DNA from: Chytriomyces cf. hyalinus JEL632
Lineage: Eukaryota; Chytridiomycota; Chytridiomycetes; Chytridiales; Chytriomycetaceae
Reading direction: 5' to 3'
Length of the DNA stretch: 64,000 bases
Assembly (NCBI GenBank): GCA_025435555.1
Contig: JAIWWG010000090.1
Coordinates: 54,883-118,882, forward strand
Shown here: positions 35,225 to 48,766 of the stretch, one piece after another
How positions within the stretch are numbered: the stretch's first letter is position 1
Layout of the letters: each line of letters starts with the position of its first letter
Program-made: the position numbers and the translations under genes
Notes under the pieces: generated by a model
Told to the model about the DNA's origin: nothing
Database searches by the model: none
Seen by the model: the letters and a program-made list of their open reading frames with translations, nothing else

Positions 35225-35733
35225 TCAAGATCTAGCAGGAAGGACTGACAGGATGGCTGGTTAGAGGCAGTGAAGGTGTAAGCTTGCAAAAAATGGCAAA
35301 ACTTACAGTGTTCATTCAAGTTTTCTGCGTGTTCAACGACGCTTTTCTTGCTCTTCTTATTCCGCCTCGCCAGCAACGCCACCACAGCCACCACAGCCAC
35401 CACCACCAAGCAAGCAGCACCTGCCCATCCAGCAGTCGAGGCGGTAGGGCCTACTCGTGCATCCACACCACCAATCGCCGAGATCTCAGGATTAACACTC
35501 TGTCCACTGGCGACCAGTGGATCTCCAGCCTCTTGTGAGCCAGCGCTGTTCTCTGAGCTCCCGCTAATCGGTGCTTGGGCAGGGGCGCTTGCCTTGACCG
35601 GGATGCACGCTGAAAGACTCAGCATGGAGAAGCACTTGGCGCCGTTCGTGCATTCGCTGTTTTGCGCGCAAAAGAGGCCACAGGTTGCGTTGGCGGCCTG
35701 CCAAGTGGGCCCACATCGGTTGGGAGACGACAT
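35225..35733 (-). CDS. Cys-module single-pass membrane protein
   Basis: Exon 1 runs from ATG 35733 and splices at ~35299 (GTAAGT...CTAACCAG) to a short exon ending SILSVLPARS with TGA at 35225. It opens with a compact Cys module (CGPTWQAANATCGLFCAQ, then ECTNGAKCFSMLSLSAC), of the C-G-x-x-W...C...C...G..CF...C type seen in many secreted fungal, oomycete and algal proteins. A Ser/Gly/Ala-rich spacer, one membrane segment (GAACLVVVAVVAVVALLA) and a basic stop-transfer (RRNKKSKK) follow. No signal peptide precedes the Cys module, so an upstream exon encoding one may be missing from this model; sequence at ~35880-35760 was examined without a firm choice. Confidence 0.65.
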
Positions 35734-37489
35734 TTTTTTTTCCGACTTTATTTTTTTGTGATGAGCAGTATTTATCTTGATTTTTTACCAGGCTCAAGTT
35801 GTGGTTGCATTCAGCTGGACATGACCATTCCGCCTGCAACCACAGCATGCATGCTCTGACTGCCTGCGTGAAGGACCGCACTTTGCGCTGGGGTGGGTGC
35901 TCACTCCATTGAAACGCGTCCATTCGGCATCTTTAACACTTGATCGCCGTGTTCAAGTGAGACCAAGTTGCACAAGCGGTCAGCTGAAGCTTTTGCCGCC
36001 TCCCGTTGCAGTAACCGTGATCTGTTTTAAGGAAACTGTGCCGCACTGCACTTCTTGTCGTGGTTTCTCCAGCCCTGTCGCTGTCTCGTTTGAAGCAAGT
36101 CTGATCGCTTGCATTCTGTATTTTCAAGCGGGGGAATACGACTCTTCAAAGGCCCCGAGTATCCCTTCCGCGCACTATGGTGCTCGTTGCCGTGTCATTT
36201 GGCGCATGATGAACCCTCAGAGTGTTTGGTAATCCGCAATTTTTTATTCCCAAACAGAATAACCCTAAAACCAATATATTTGCAAACACGCACCTTTCAC
36301 TGCCAACTGCCGTGGCTGGCTGATCTGAGCGTGTGCGTCGCGGACTCCCCATTTGCTCTTGGTTCTTCTATGGGGAGTGTGTACTATGCTTCCTGGGTGG
36401 TCGGACTCCACCGCCCGTCCTCAACCCCGTCAACCGAGGATGATCCTGCACCTTCTCCTGTCGATCATACTCCTCAGCATATTTTAGAGCCATAACCCGG
36501 AAAAAGGAGCACTGCTTGCAAGCGGCACGCGTCTGACGGTTCCGAAACATCCATGTCCGACTGCATCATCCAACTTGCAGGCAGGGAATGGAAATGGGAC
36601 CTGTGCTTGTGAAAACAGGCGCTTCTCTGGCTCTGTCCCCCGAATTTTCGTTAAACATTGGGATGACTCTTTCAGCGGAGCTTCAGCCGCGTTTCTGGCT
36701 GAATGCGAGCACAAATATTTTTGTTTTAATGGCAGGTGGTTCGAGCAGCAAAATCCGCTAATCACGCTTGCCAGACTTGCTGGATTTTTGTCGGTTTAGA
36801 TGATGGACGGATTGGGTCGGTGATGTTGGGGGTGGAATTTGACTCAAGTGATTTTCAATCGTTCTGTTTCAGCCATGTCTGTAAGGCACAAGTGGTAGTG
36901 CTGGTGTACCCATTGCGTCTGTTGCCTCCAGCATTTCATGTGTCAGTTCGCTGCAGCGTCTGCTGTTTCAGCCGCAGTAGCCGCTCGCGCTCTGTTGGTT
37001 GCGTCAGAACGCAGAGTCGCAGTGGTCCCCGACGCACAGACGCACCACCTTGTTCAGTGCATTTCCACGTCGAACTTCCGAACTTTCGAGCCACGTCCTT
37101 ACTAAGGATTTGGTTGTTTGGAAAGAAAGAACATTTCCAGCAACCCTCACCCAATAAAAACAAGACTCTGAAAACAAAACAAAAACGTGTGCCCTTGTCC
37201 CTCTCTCCAGCCCCCTCTCTTCCCTCTCTTCCCTTTCCCTCCCCTCCTTCCCTCCTGCTGTATATCCCCCCTCTTCTCCCTGCTGATCCCCTCCTCCGCA
37301 ACCGAAGCCCCCTTTCCCCTTCTGATACTGTCACACATGAAGTCTTCCCACGTTCAAGCGCATCATTCGAAACGATTCCGCATCAAACTCAGCGTCAAGC
37401 ACGCAGCTCGCATCTTACTCAGTCGGCGCATTGAAGTGTGCCTTAGCCTGCAGCGATGCGCGAGAGAGGATCTGAGACACCGGCGTAGA
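35734..37489. other. Long intergenic stretch; CT-rich promoter-like tract near its end
   Basis: No convincing gene was found in 1.7 kb. Several plus-strand frames (for example 36736-37434) are open but are built from pyrimidine-rich or low-complexity DNA. A strong CT-rich tract at about 37195-37330 (cccctctcttccctctcttc) precedes the GNAT gene and resembles fungal pyrimidine-rich core promoters. A longer N-terminal extension of the GNAT protein from ATG 37338 is possible. Confidence 0.5.
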
Positions 37490-39258
37490 ATGAACTCATG
37501 TATGTGCTTCACCACGTTTATTTTTTTTTTTCTTTAAAGACCTTGAAGTTCTGACGACTCTTTTGTCTTCCTTCACCTTTGCTGCTTTTCCTCTTTTTGT
37601 TTTTTTTTTTTTTTTTTTTTTTTTATGTCAGGCGTTGTGGTCGATAGCACCCCTGTCAAAAACAAACGCAGTCACACGCCTTCATCTGTTTATTCTGCAG
37701 CCACTTGCGTGTCTACTTCGAGGATTGCCGAACTGGGGCTATGGTGAGCATTACATCAAATCATTGCAGTGGTCCAGGCAGGCTAATACTCGTGCTTTCT
37801 TTTTTTTTTTTTTACTGTCTTTTCTCGTTACAGGACTCCTCCATCCAGCAGTTCCTTTTGCACTCCGAATGGACAGCAGCTATACTCCGACCATGGCGGC
37901 TCATTGTCTCCCGATTCACCCCAAACACTCGTCAATTTTCAGTTTGAAGAAACGACGGCTGTCCTGTTCAATCCAAAAACGCCATCAAAAACGTCCATTA
38001 TTGTATCTTCATCAGCTCTTTTCGATCACATGTCTTCGCACTCCTTCAGCAACAGCAGCACCAACACCAGCGTTAACAATACCCGCAGCATGCGTCGACG
38101 AAATTCAAAAGATTTTTCGGACCCATCTGTCCGGGAACCCTTTTCAAACATGTCCAGAAGCGCATCGGCACTCCCCGCGCTCAAAAAAATGCATTCATCT
38201 GTTCAATCATCTGTTTATCAAGTCTCGAGTCACTCTGATATGAGTTTGACTGGTTCGCAACCTGTTGTTGTCGACCATCTCCTCCCGCAACACCGAAAAG
38301 CGCAGCATGCAAAGTCTAAACAATTACTCACTTTGCGGGACTTGCGGTCTGACCGTGTGCGCAGCTTTTTCAGGCATGGCATGTTGAAGCATGATGAGCG
38401 CGTGTTTCAGAATCGGGGGTTGTGGCTGCCGCCACCAGTGTCCATGCAAATGGCTAGAGATGGGAAATGGAACCTTGGAAACATGTTACATAGTAAGTTT
38501 GATTTTGTTTGATTTTTGTTTATATTGGTGTGCCTTTCTTAAACCCAAACACTGTTCTCTGCACAGTTACTGACAAATATATACCCGATCTGGATATGGA
38601 CCTGGATCAAAGCATTCCCAGTCTAAATACATTGCAACCGTTCGTGTCACATGGATTCCAAACAAACCATAAACTTGGACGCGTGAGTCTGCACACTCTC
38701 CAAATGGCGACAGAAAAAATCACGACAAATCAATCGCATCCATTCGATCACGCCCTGTTTTCTGCCGCATCGAATCTCGTAACGCAGCAATTTGCCCAAA
38801 AAAACGTGAGCGCAGATTTGGACAGTGTTTTGGACGATTCGTTCAGCGTCGACATTGCCACGACCGGATTTACATCAGACACGGGAGGGTTAAACACTGT
38901 TCTCGGTGCCATTGAGTATGTGTTTATGCGTGGGTATTTATGGATTGAGGCGGTCGCTGTGCATGACCATGCGAGACGGTGTGGTGTCGGCCGTGAACTT
39001 GTTTCACGCGTAAAAGAGTATGCACGTGTTCGTGGGAAAAAGGTGCTTTGCTTTGGGTTGCTGGATGTATGTGGGTTTTATGAAAAGGAAGGGTTTCAAG
39101 TGAGTTCGGAATTTGCTGTTGAAGATTGGTGAGTTTTTGTATGTTTTTTGGGTTAGTTGGAGGTGTTTTATGTTAACTGATTGTGTTTTTTTTTTTGCAT
39201 GTATAGGCATATTGGTCGCTTTCTCGTTTGGAATCCGTTGCATGGTTATTCAGCTTGA
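37490..39258 (+). CDS. GNAT-domain protein with long disordered N-terminus
   Basis: Exons: 37490-37499, ~37630-37740, ~37836-38490, ~38565-39129 and ~39208-39258, joined in phase by GT-AG introns; two introns carry long T runs (37597-37624 and 37802-37813). The start may instead be ATG 37338 in the same frame, adding a basic segment. The N-terminal half is Ser/Asn-rich and disordered. The C-terminal part holds a GNAT acetyltransferase core: YLWIEAVAVHDHARRCGVGR (strand 4 and the acetyl-CoA pyrophosphate loop, R/Q-x-x-G-x-G/A variant), ELVSRVKEYARVRGKKVLC and GFYEKEGFQ (strand 5 to helix 4). The last exon gives HIGRFLVWNP. The acceptor substrate cannot be predicted. Total length is about 460 residues. 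Confidence 0.75.
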
Positions 39259-39893
39259 CAAAAGCGCGCTTTTTTTTTTTTTTTTTTTTTTAAATTTTAT
39301 TTTGGTGCATTGCCCGTGCCTGTTTTAAAAAAGACTTGTCTGTGCCTGTTCCCTTGTATCATTAACAAAAAACGTTTTTCGTCGTGTTCATTATTTACTG
39401 TTGCTCCTTTCTTTTTCTTTTTTCTTTTGCTTTCTCTCTTCTTTTTATTTTGGGTCCTGTCGCAAAAACAAACTGAATAAACTTGCTGTGTGTGCTGTCT
39501 CTGAATGGTTGCTCGTGAAGAAGACGCGCCCATTGTTGGACGCATGATGATGTGATTCGGACACTGTACTGCAAGGGGAGGCGGAAGGGTGAATGAGAAA
39601 GCGGCGCATATCCGAAATGTCGAGTTTCTGTTTTTTGTCTGGACTCCGCACGATGAGGGCCATACCGCGCGCGCGTATTCCAGAAATAGTGATTGTGGGG
39701 TTTGAAAGCTTGGCAGAAATTTTTTGAATTTTTTAAAATCTTGGTTGACTTGCCGTGTTTTGTTGACAGTGAGTTTAAATAAAACAATCCAAAAATATCG
39801 AAATGCATTTGTCACTTCCCTCGTCTAAATCGTACAACAATAGGACCCTTCGCATACTTGAAAATGATGTTTTTATTTTTGAAAGTGCAGGTT
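39259..39893. other. Spacer between convergent genes
   Basis: Holds the 3' ends of the GNAT and PHD-SET genes. It has a 22-nt T run (39269-39290) and a T-rich block at 39400-39450. Open frames here (for example 39815-39297 on minus) are AT-rich and without motifs. No gene is supported. Confidence 0.55.
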
Positions 39894-42800
39894 TCACCTC
39901 TGTCCTGGAGGCGGCGGTGGCGGCGGAAGCCGATAGTCTCCAGCCCCACCTCCACTGCTCCGTCTTGATTTGCCCGTCTGATCCCATTCTGCCCCGGCTT
40001 CCCCACCTTCAACACCATCTCGAGGCCCACTGCGTCCTCGCGCGCCTCCAGGTGCGCTGTTCACGGTTCGATCCATCCGCGCAAACTCGCTGCCCCTGCC
40101 TGAACCAGTTGCATTATTAAAGTCTCGAAATGCTCCACCACCACCACCACCACCACCACCGCCACTACTACCGCCACTACCACCGCCGCCGCTGGTTGTT
40201 CGATACCCACGGTCCCCCGTGAACCCACCGCCGCTGTTCATTCGGTCAGATCGATCCATGGGACCTCGCGAACCTCGGTAGGACGAGCCAGAATCGCGAA
40301 TGGGCATGTCGTTGGGCGCACCACTGCCTCGATATCGATTCCAACTATTACCAAACGAATCTGCATGCAGCATGAAAACAACGACAGGTTTAAATAAATG
40401 CGCACACAAAACAAATTCAGACAATTACCGTAGTTCCTCAAGGCTTCCTCGTTCCGATCCATAGGCGGATAATACCCTGACGGAGGGCTTTTCGGCCGCA
40501 GACTCAAAAACGGCTGACCTCGACCAGCACCGTCAGACCCTTTCAGCAAAGACCCGCCGCCACCGCCAAACCCGCCTACTCCACGAGAACCGGAAGATTC
40601 AGACGGAGCATAAGAAGACCCGGCACCACCAGCACCTGCACTGTATCGAGAGTCAAACTCATTGTATCCGCCATATTCCCGCGCTTCTCGAGACGACGCG
40701 TATCCATCACGCGGCAGTTTTTCAGATCCTCTTCCAGCTCCAACTCGGTGCTCCATACCACGATCCCGCATGCTAAAATCTCCCCCAACTCCAGCCACTT
40801 CATCGTTTTTAAAACGATCTCCTAAAGCGGCTGCACCACCTGATCCAAGCAAACTGGAACGGCCACCTTCCCGCTCGCCAGATAGACGTCCAGCTATACC
40901 CCCACTCCCTGCAATGCCTGCATCTAGCCGCTCTCGTTCCCGCGGGAACCCTACTCCACCAGGATTACTCGCGTCACCGCTGAAGGACCGATTTCGGAGC
41001 ATCGAAAACGTTCCTCCACCCGAGCCGGCAGGTGCCCCAGACACCCCACCAGTTGTAGAGGCAGCAACAGCAGCTGAAGAAGTGGATGCAGATCCGCCGT
41101 CCAATCCAATCCCACGAATCCGCGAACCCGCACTCAGCAAACTTCCGCCTGAACTCAGATACGCGCTGCGGCCACTGAAGCCCACATCTCTGTCTCTAAA
41201 CCGATACTCGGCTGATGTAGACAACAGACTATTGTCTGCATGGGGTGGAGTTATACGTCCTCCATTGCCGCCTCCACTACCGCCACTGCTCATGGGTACA
41301 CCTCCACCAGCACCTCCAGGATTTGTCGGTGCAGTTTTTGGCATTGAGGATGCTTCGCGGGCAGCGAAACCAGTTCCAGCTCTCTGTCCCTCGTTCATTG
41401 GAAGCGAAGGGGGACTGAAGCGACCCCCAACGGGAGAAGACGAGTAATCCATGCTACCGCGATGCTGAGGTTGTTGCTGATTGAAGTCCAAAGTGTCTCG
41501 GTCCATACCAGAAGTCCGCCTTGAATTTGGGTTCAAAACACTCACAGGACGCTCTCTAAAGGCCTGAATAGAGGTTTGCACTGGATGCTGCGATTGCTGT
41601 GATACGTTGTGGGTTGCCGATTGTTGCTGTTGATGTTCCCGAGATGATTGAATATGTGATGACGAGTGTGCATTGTCAGCATGAAATGCAGGCCGCGATG
41701 GTGGGTTTGATTGAATGGGTTGGCTTGGTCGTCGGATAGGGTCATTCTGAGGAAGTTGCGCTGATGGAGTGGATGATTGAACTGATTCCATTGGCTTCGC
41801 TGGCTGTGTGGGAACTTGAGAATGGACTGTGGATGGGGTATTTACATCTGGTTTCACAGGGTCGGATTTGAGGGGAGCAGAGGTATTCGTCATCTTAACA
41901 TCTGGTTTCGCAGACTCCAAAGTCGATGTGGAGGTGTTGACAACTGACGCCAACGCGAAAAGGATCAGTATTTTAAAAATTGGAATTTTTGGTTTGAAAA
42001 GTATGCGCTTACTTGGCGGGACCTGGGACTGCATTGATGACTGTTCCTCGACATCTGCTGGAACCGGAGCAGCAGAAGGGGCCAAAGAATCGATTGCAGC
42101 TCCGTCCGCAACGCCAGCGCCAAGACTTGTTGAGCTTTGCATGCGCTTGTTCATGAAATCTTTCAAAGTCAACTTGGTTTTCAAAGGTGGCTCTGTTGCC
42201 GTGATGGGTTCTGTTTCTCCTGATACTGGAGGAACGGACGAATCAATTTCCATGTTTGCTGGTTCACCAGCCCCGACGGCGGCCTCTTTTTTGGCTCGTT
42301 TTACAGCGGCTTCTGCTTCTGAAGTCTTGCGGGCTTCCTCAAAGTGAGCTTTTAGCCATGCTTTCTTCCCACCCGGGTTTGCAGAGGGCATGAAAAACTT
42401 GGCAGCCGCATCTGGATCTGCACAAAATGAAAAAAAATTAAATCAAACTGGTCAGTACGCGCGCCAACCCGTTTCTTACCTTTGAAAATTGAAACAGCGG
42501 ACAGGTCTCGTTTTAAAACATCTTTTGCGGGAGAAGATGTTTCAACGATCGCCGCAGGAACATCCGTGTCCACATCCATGGCATCCACATTATCAGGCAT
42601 TCCCCCGTTCAGTTCCGAATTGGAATTGTTCGACACTTGCATTTCATGGGCATCATTTTTCGGAGCTTCTTTGGTAACCACCGTCCCTTCACTCTCTACA
42701 ACAGGAGGACTCATTCCACCAACATCCATCCGTTCCTCTTCTTCAACCTGCTTCTTTCTTTCCTCCTCAAGAACTTTTAACCCAGCCGCCTCAAAGGCTT

Positions 42801-45063
42801 CCACACCCAAGTCAACAAGACACTCCTCAGCATCAACGTCACAGATGCATGGATATTGGACAATGGCGGGATCCCCTCTCCAAAGCACAATCTCTTCGCC
42901 AGGTGCAACATCACGTGTGGTAAAAATACACAGCCGCAGTCGCGATTCCTTCGCACACAATAGCAACTGATCCATTGTTTCTGGCTCAGCAGAAGGCGAA
43001 GAGGAAACAAGAACGCTCCGCAAAACGCCATTGCATGAATTGATGCGCTGAGCATCATCGCCTGCGCAGTAGCTACGAGCATACCGCCCCGGACTTTCAC
43101 AACCATCCTCTCGACTATCGACAAGCAGTGGCGCATCCATGTACCGCAGCTTTCTCGCCGGGTGCGCAAATACAAATGGAGGGTTTACGCGGGCAGAATG
43201 ACTGATTTCAAAAGGGTCGCTGCTCGGATTCGTGGGCACGCATTCAACGAGATTTGTGCGTGTTGCATATCCAGGGCTTTCCAGAAGCGATTGTCCGGAT
43301 TGTTGGTTATTTTGATGATGAAGGGGTGCATCGAAAAGGGGATGCCGTTGTGACTGAAAGCGAGTCTCGTAGATCCACTGCAGCGACACTTTCGACGGTC
43401 GGGAAAGTGTATTCAGCTGAGCTGGAGTGGTGAGGGTGCCAGTGATTTCGGCAATGAGCGCGTTTGTTGGAATCGATTTTGTTGCAAAGAGTCCAATGTG
43501 CCGTGTTTGTCGTTCTGGCGCGGAAGAGTCGGACGCAATTTCTTGCTGCACTACCTGTTTTATCGTTGACGTAGTATAAACAAAAAGGTCTGAAAACGTT
43601 AACGAAAACATAGTTACCACCACATCAGACAAATACTTGTGCAATTCCGACGGAGAGATGATGCATATGCGCTCTGTGGACCAGTCTGGAAAAACGCGAG
43701 TCGCTTCTTCAAGTAAAGAAGAATAGTCCCCAATGGAGGAGACATCCGGTACACGAATACTCGCAGTGTCGGTATTCGAAGTATTTTCGTTTACAGCCAG
43801 ATTCGCAGGCGCCGAGAATGAAGCGAGAGTATCCAAAACCGATTGCGGAATATGAATGGGTTTACAATTATGTTGAATCTTGTCGAGCAAATTAAAGTGT
43901 TGGGTATCTGCAATTGTTGCAACAGGGGCTGAAGTATCGATTGATTGAGGTGCTGACTGAGAATGTGATGCGTACAGTTGTTCGACGGCACCACTGGTCG
44001 TATTGACAAATTTATCCAAGTCTGACGAGGAAAAGGAGTTGAAGGAAGAAGACGTATACGAATACGCGTGAATACGATAGTCGGCTTCGAAAGCAGATAG
44101 CATGGTTGGACGCCTTCGTTGAGTCGAATTTGAGAACGACCCCGTATAAAAGTCCTGCTCTGGCTCAGGACTATCGCGGGTTATAGCTCGGTAGATATCT
44201 CGATCTGACAGTGCGTATTTGAGTTGCTGCTGATACCGTTCACGCTCCAAAAGTTTTTCTTTCTCCCGTTCTTTCTCCCGCGCGATTTCTCGATCTCGTT
44301 CTCTGGCGCTTGCTCGTGTTCCCTCTCTATCAAACAAAATCAGTGACTTCACAATAAACAAATTAAACTACTAACCTCTCTCTTTCCCTGTCGCGCCCCT
44401 CCTTTTCTCTCTCTCTTTCTCTGTCTCGATCCCTCTCAGCCAACAACTGATTCTGCTGTACATTTCTTCGCTCGGCTTTTTCCTTTTCTCGCTCTCGATC
44501 CCTCTCTCTATCTCTTCCATGAGTCCCATGCTTCCTGGGCGTCGGTTGCTTCACCTTGGGTCGTCCAGATTGCTTCTTCTGAAGATGACAGTGATAAACA
44601 AATCAAATAAATCCAGCAAACTATTCAACTTACTTTCGAAGTTTGAACGTGGGTTGCAGAGCATAGTTCGCACTCGTACTCGTCAGGCAGCTGGGCGGGG
44701 TCGTCGCCAAGGCCGAAACAGGCTGTGTGTTGCCATACCTGGCATCCGTCGCACTGGACCATTCTGAGTTCATACAAAAGAGACAGAGTGGGAGAGATGC
44801 CGGGGGAGGAGACGATGAGTAGGAGGATATCAACAGATGTTTTCGCGCATGAAAGTGTAAATATCTTACGTTGTGCCGTCGTCTTCATTCTGTCCGCAGA
44901 TGCATCGAATCACACCGTCTTCTTCCTCCTCTTCTCCTTCCCTCTCGCTGTTCTGGCCTTTGGGCATGGGGTGGTCTTGGGCGTCTTCGGGTGTTTGATG
45001 AGGGTATGATTTAGAACTGATTTCTTTATTTATGTTTCCTTTCAGGCAGTGAGATGGTCGCAT
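39894..45063 (-). CDS. Set3/MLL5-type PHD and SET domain protein
   Basis: A very large gene (~1,600 residues). Exons near 45063-44620 give an acidic start and a PHD finger (IRCICGQNEDDGTT, MVQCDGCQVWQHTACFGLG, YECELC). A charged Arg/Glu/Asp repeat (RERDREREKE) follows. The SET domain shows RHIGLFATKSIPTNALIAEI, GRYARSYCAGDDAQRI and RLCIFTTRDVAPGEEIVLW. The R-F/Y-R-R-S-C-x-P-N-A motif of Set3/SETD5/MLL5 is degenerate here and the NHxxxPN core is absent, as in catalytically inactive members. The C-terminal ~900 residues are Gln/Pro, then Gly/Ser/Arg-rich, ending in PPPPPPPG. It stops at 39894. Set3-type proteins scaffold histone deacetylase complexes and read H3K4 methylation through PHD. Start at 45063 is tentative; MPKGQNSEREG downstream is an alternative. 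A partial decayed copy lies at 52.2 kb. Confidence 0.85.
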
Positions 45064-45791
45064 GCCACAGTCAGCAGATTGTGGTCAGATCAGCTTTTAG
45101 TTTGTCTTGGACTGTCCTTCCATGTCCTCAGTTGCTTCCTGTTTTCGAGCGAGCACGTTTTTGAGTCCTTCTGGTGGCGTCAGCGCAGCACCACAACAGG
45201 CGACCCACCAGTCCAGCCAGTGTGCCTCAATGGCAATTTGAAACACCAAAGGTTGGACAGAAGAGCTGGACAGCTGGCGAGGTGAACATTCTGCTCTGAC
45301 ACGCTCACTTCAAACCAGCCAAGCTAATCCGTGCGTTGTTGAGTCCATGCACCGTCGCCAGATTACATGCCGACGGAGATTGGCTGGGTGGTTGTATATA
45401 GTGCCATACTGTCTCTGCTGGTTGCCCAAAGAAGGGATGTATCCATTTGATCGGGTATTGTTGGCGCAAGGTAGTGCAAATCTTGGCGTGTTGAGTCCAG
45501 CGCGGGACCAGTTGCGCCCCAACTTTGCTCAGATTGCGCAGCATGGCTGGTATTCAGATTCCTTCCGGATCCATCCTCTTGGACGCTTCGACTCTTCAGG
45601 TGATGGGGCGAGTCTGAGATGATCTGCAACGTTGCCTTGTTCAAAAGGGGCGACACAATGCGGCATTATGTCAGCGGAGTAAGCCCAACCACAAAGGATG
45701 CCAAACAAAGAATGGATCGAAAACGAAATAAAAAGAGGCCTCCTCCTATTGTGCATTCCTCCAAAAAAACAAGTCTCCTCTCAACCAAAAA
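45064..45791. other. Intergenic, no gene seen
   Basis: Lies between the divergent PHD-SET and lyase genes. Overlapping short frames on both strands lack motifs and splice continuity. It should contain both promoters; AAACAAGTCTCCTCTCAACC-like CT/A-rich sequence precedes the lyase ATG. Confidence 0.5.
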
Positions 45792-46745
45792 ATGATTGCC
45801 TCAACTGTTCTCTCCCTCGTCTTTTTCGCGGCTGGTGCCCAAGCAGTTCCCTTGGCCGCCGATTCCACCTCTTCAAGTGCTGTGGTCTTGGCGCCTTCGT
45901 CAAGCTCGTCATCCAGATCGTTCTCTGCTACTGCTGGCTTGGTTTCCTCTTCATCCTCATCCAAGGCCACTACAACCTCAAGCAGCGCGTCTCCATCCCC
46001 AACCGTGCTCACACCCGCCAAATTCCTCAACTTGACCAACTGGTCCGTGCAAATGCCAGTTGGAGCCACAGCCAACTCCACCACATTCCAGCAAGTGTAC
46101 CAGCCGGCGTTTGACAAGTTTACCAGTCCGCACTTTTACGTTAATGCCGCGCAAACAGCGGTCGTGTTCCACACGCCCAACACTGGAATCACAACGGGTG
46201 GTTCCACGTCTCCAAGAACAGAACTCCGTCAAATGCCCGATGTTGGGACAACGGGATGGAACGCGTACTCGTCCACTTGGCACAACTTGACTATTTCTGC
46301 CCAAGTGAGTTTTTCTTCAAATATTATCCACTGGGCCCGTGTCTGACGTTCTTGTTTTCAACAGATTGACCGCTACCCGCAAGGATACAACACCAGCTCA
46401 TTGGTCATCTTTGCTCAAATCTTGAGTCCTACTCAAGGCGCCGAAATCACGGTCCGTGCTCGTGACAAGAAGCTTATCGAAATGTGCACAAAGACGCTTG
46501 GCCCGTGCATCAACTTGGACACCAACTACTCGTTCGGAGAGCCGTTCACGTTCTCTTTCAGCGCGTCCAACAACGTGACGCTGGTGACGTACCGGAAAGG
46601 AACCGTGTCTGCGCTGGCGGTGGTTCCGCTTAGACAGTTTGGCGACTTTTGCTTCAAGACGGGAGCTTACTGCCTCATGACTCCGAGCACGTTCCCGGCC
46701 ACTGAGTACTGTCAAGTGACCATGACCTCGCTCAAGGTTGTTTAA
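45792..46745 (+). CDS. Secreted polysaccharide lyase, PL7/alginate-lyase-2-like
   Basis: Two exons: 45792-~46303 and ~46366-46745, about 300 residues. A signal peptide (MIASTVLSLVFFAAGAQA) is followed by a Ser/Thr-rich linker of ~55 residues and a jelly-roll domain. Key motifs of the alginate_lyase2 fold are present: LTNWSVQMPVG near its start, SPRTELRQM (the R-T-E-L-R catalytic strand), ISAQ-IDRYP (the Q-I-H strand; Asp replaces His here) and GDFCFKTGAYCLMTPS (the Y-F-K-x-G-x-Y-x-Q strand, with Met for Gln). Conserved Cys near the C-terminus may form disulphides. Such enzymes cleave uronic-acid polymers such as alginate or glucuronan. The two replaced active-site positions argue against a standard alginate specificity; a PL20-like glucuronan lyase is possible. 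Confidence 0.8.
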
Positions 46746-46953
46746 GCAGTAGCATTTCCCTGTCTCATGAAGGTGTCACACATTCTCGTGGCACTTCCGG
46801 CTGGGCCGTCTCTCTCTGTTGTTTTGTTTTCGTTTTACTGCTTTCCTTTTCCATACCCCCAATATTTAGCAGAACAACCTTGATACAAAAGACTACAAAA
46901 ATAAACGGTTTCTTTTTTTATTAATATCGTCTTCTGTTTCCTTTTCCAATCCA

Positions 46954-48341
<1,388 letters not shown>

Positions 48342-48766
48342 CGAAAGGTGCGTTGGTTGTTGTTTTAGACTTTTTTTTTTTTGGCGTTGTCGAAAATCGG
48401 ACACAGATATTTTGCGATAACTCTCGACTGGCATCGCAGTTTCGCGTTCCAAACAACCAAAACAACGCTTCAGAGCGATGGAAGAGTAAGCATGCGAAGG
48501 GCAGTGCAATCAGACACTGTCAGTACTCCTTCTGCGAGCGTTGAAGCTTTATTGGATGCACTGCCTCACAACAACCTCTGCTTGCCATGATCTGCGAGTG
48601 CGATCGAAGTTTTCGTAAAAAAAAGCAGTCAACGAATCGAAACAGAGCCTCGGTTCGACTGGACCTGGACGGCATTGTAAATATTTACGCACGGTTAAAA
48701 ATAAGAAATAATAAAAAAGGACGATCTCCACCCCGGAACAGAACAAGAAAAAATCACACCCAACAA
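48342..48766. promoter_or_regulatory. Divergent promoter of thymidylate synthase and CBS genes
   Basis: Both start codons face away from this 425-bp spacer. It contains A/T runs (for example around 48368-48381 and 48617-48628), but no named regulatory element was recognised. Confidence 0.45.

Noticed and set aside
36109-37434. Several overlapping plus frames between the Cys-module and GNAT genes
   Set aside because: They are short or pyrimidine-rich, have no consistent splice partners and no recognisable domain.
40662-41447. 261-codon plus-strand open frame
   Set aside because: It is antisense to the Gly/Ser/Arg-rich exon of the PHD-SET gene; GC-rich low-complexity DNA opens several frames, and the translation is a Pro/Ser/Ala run without motifs.
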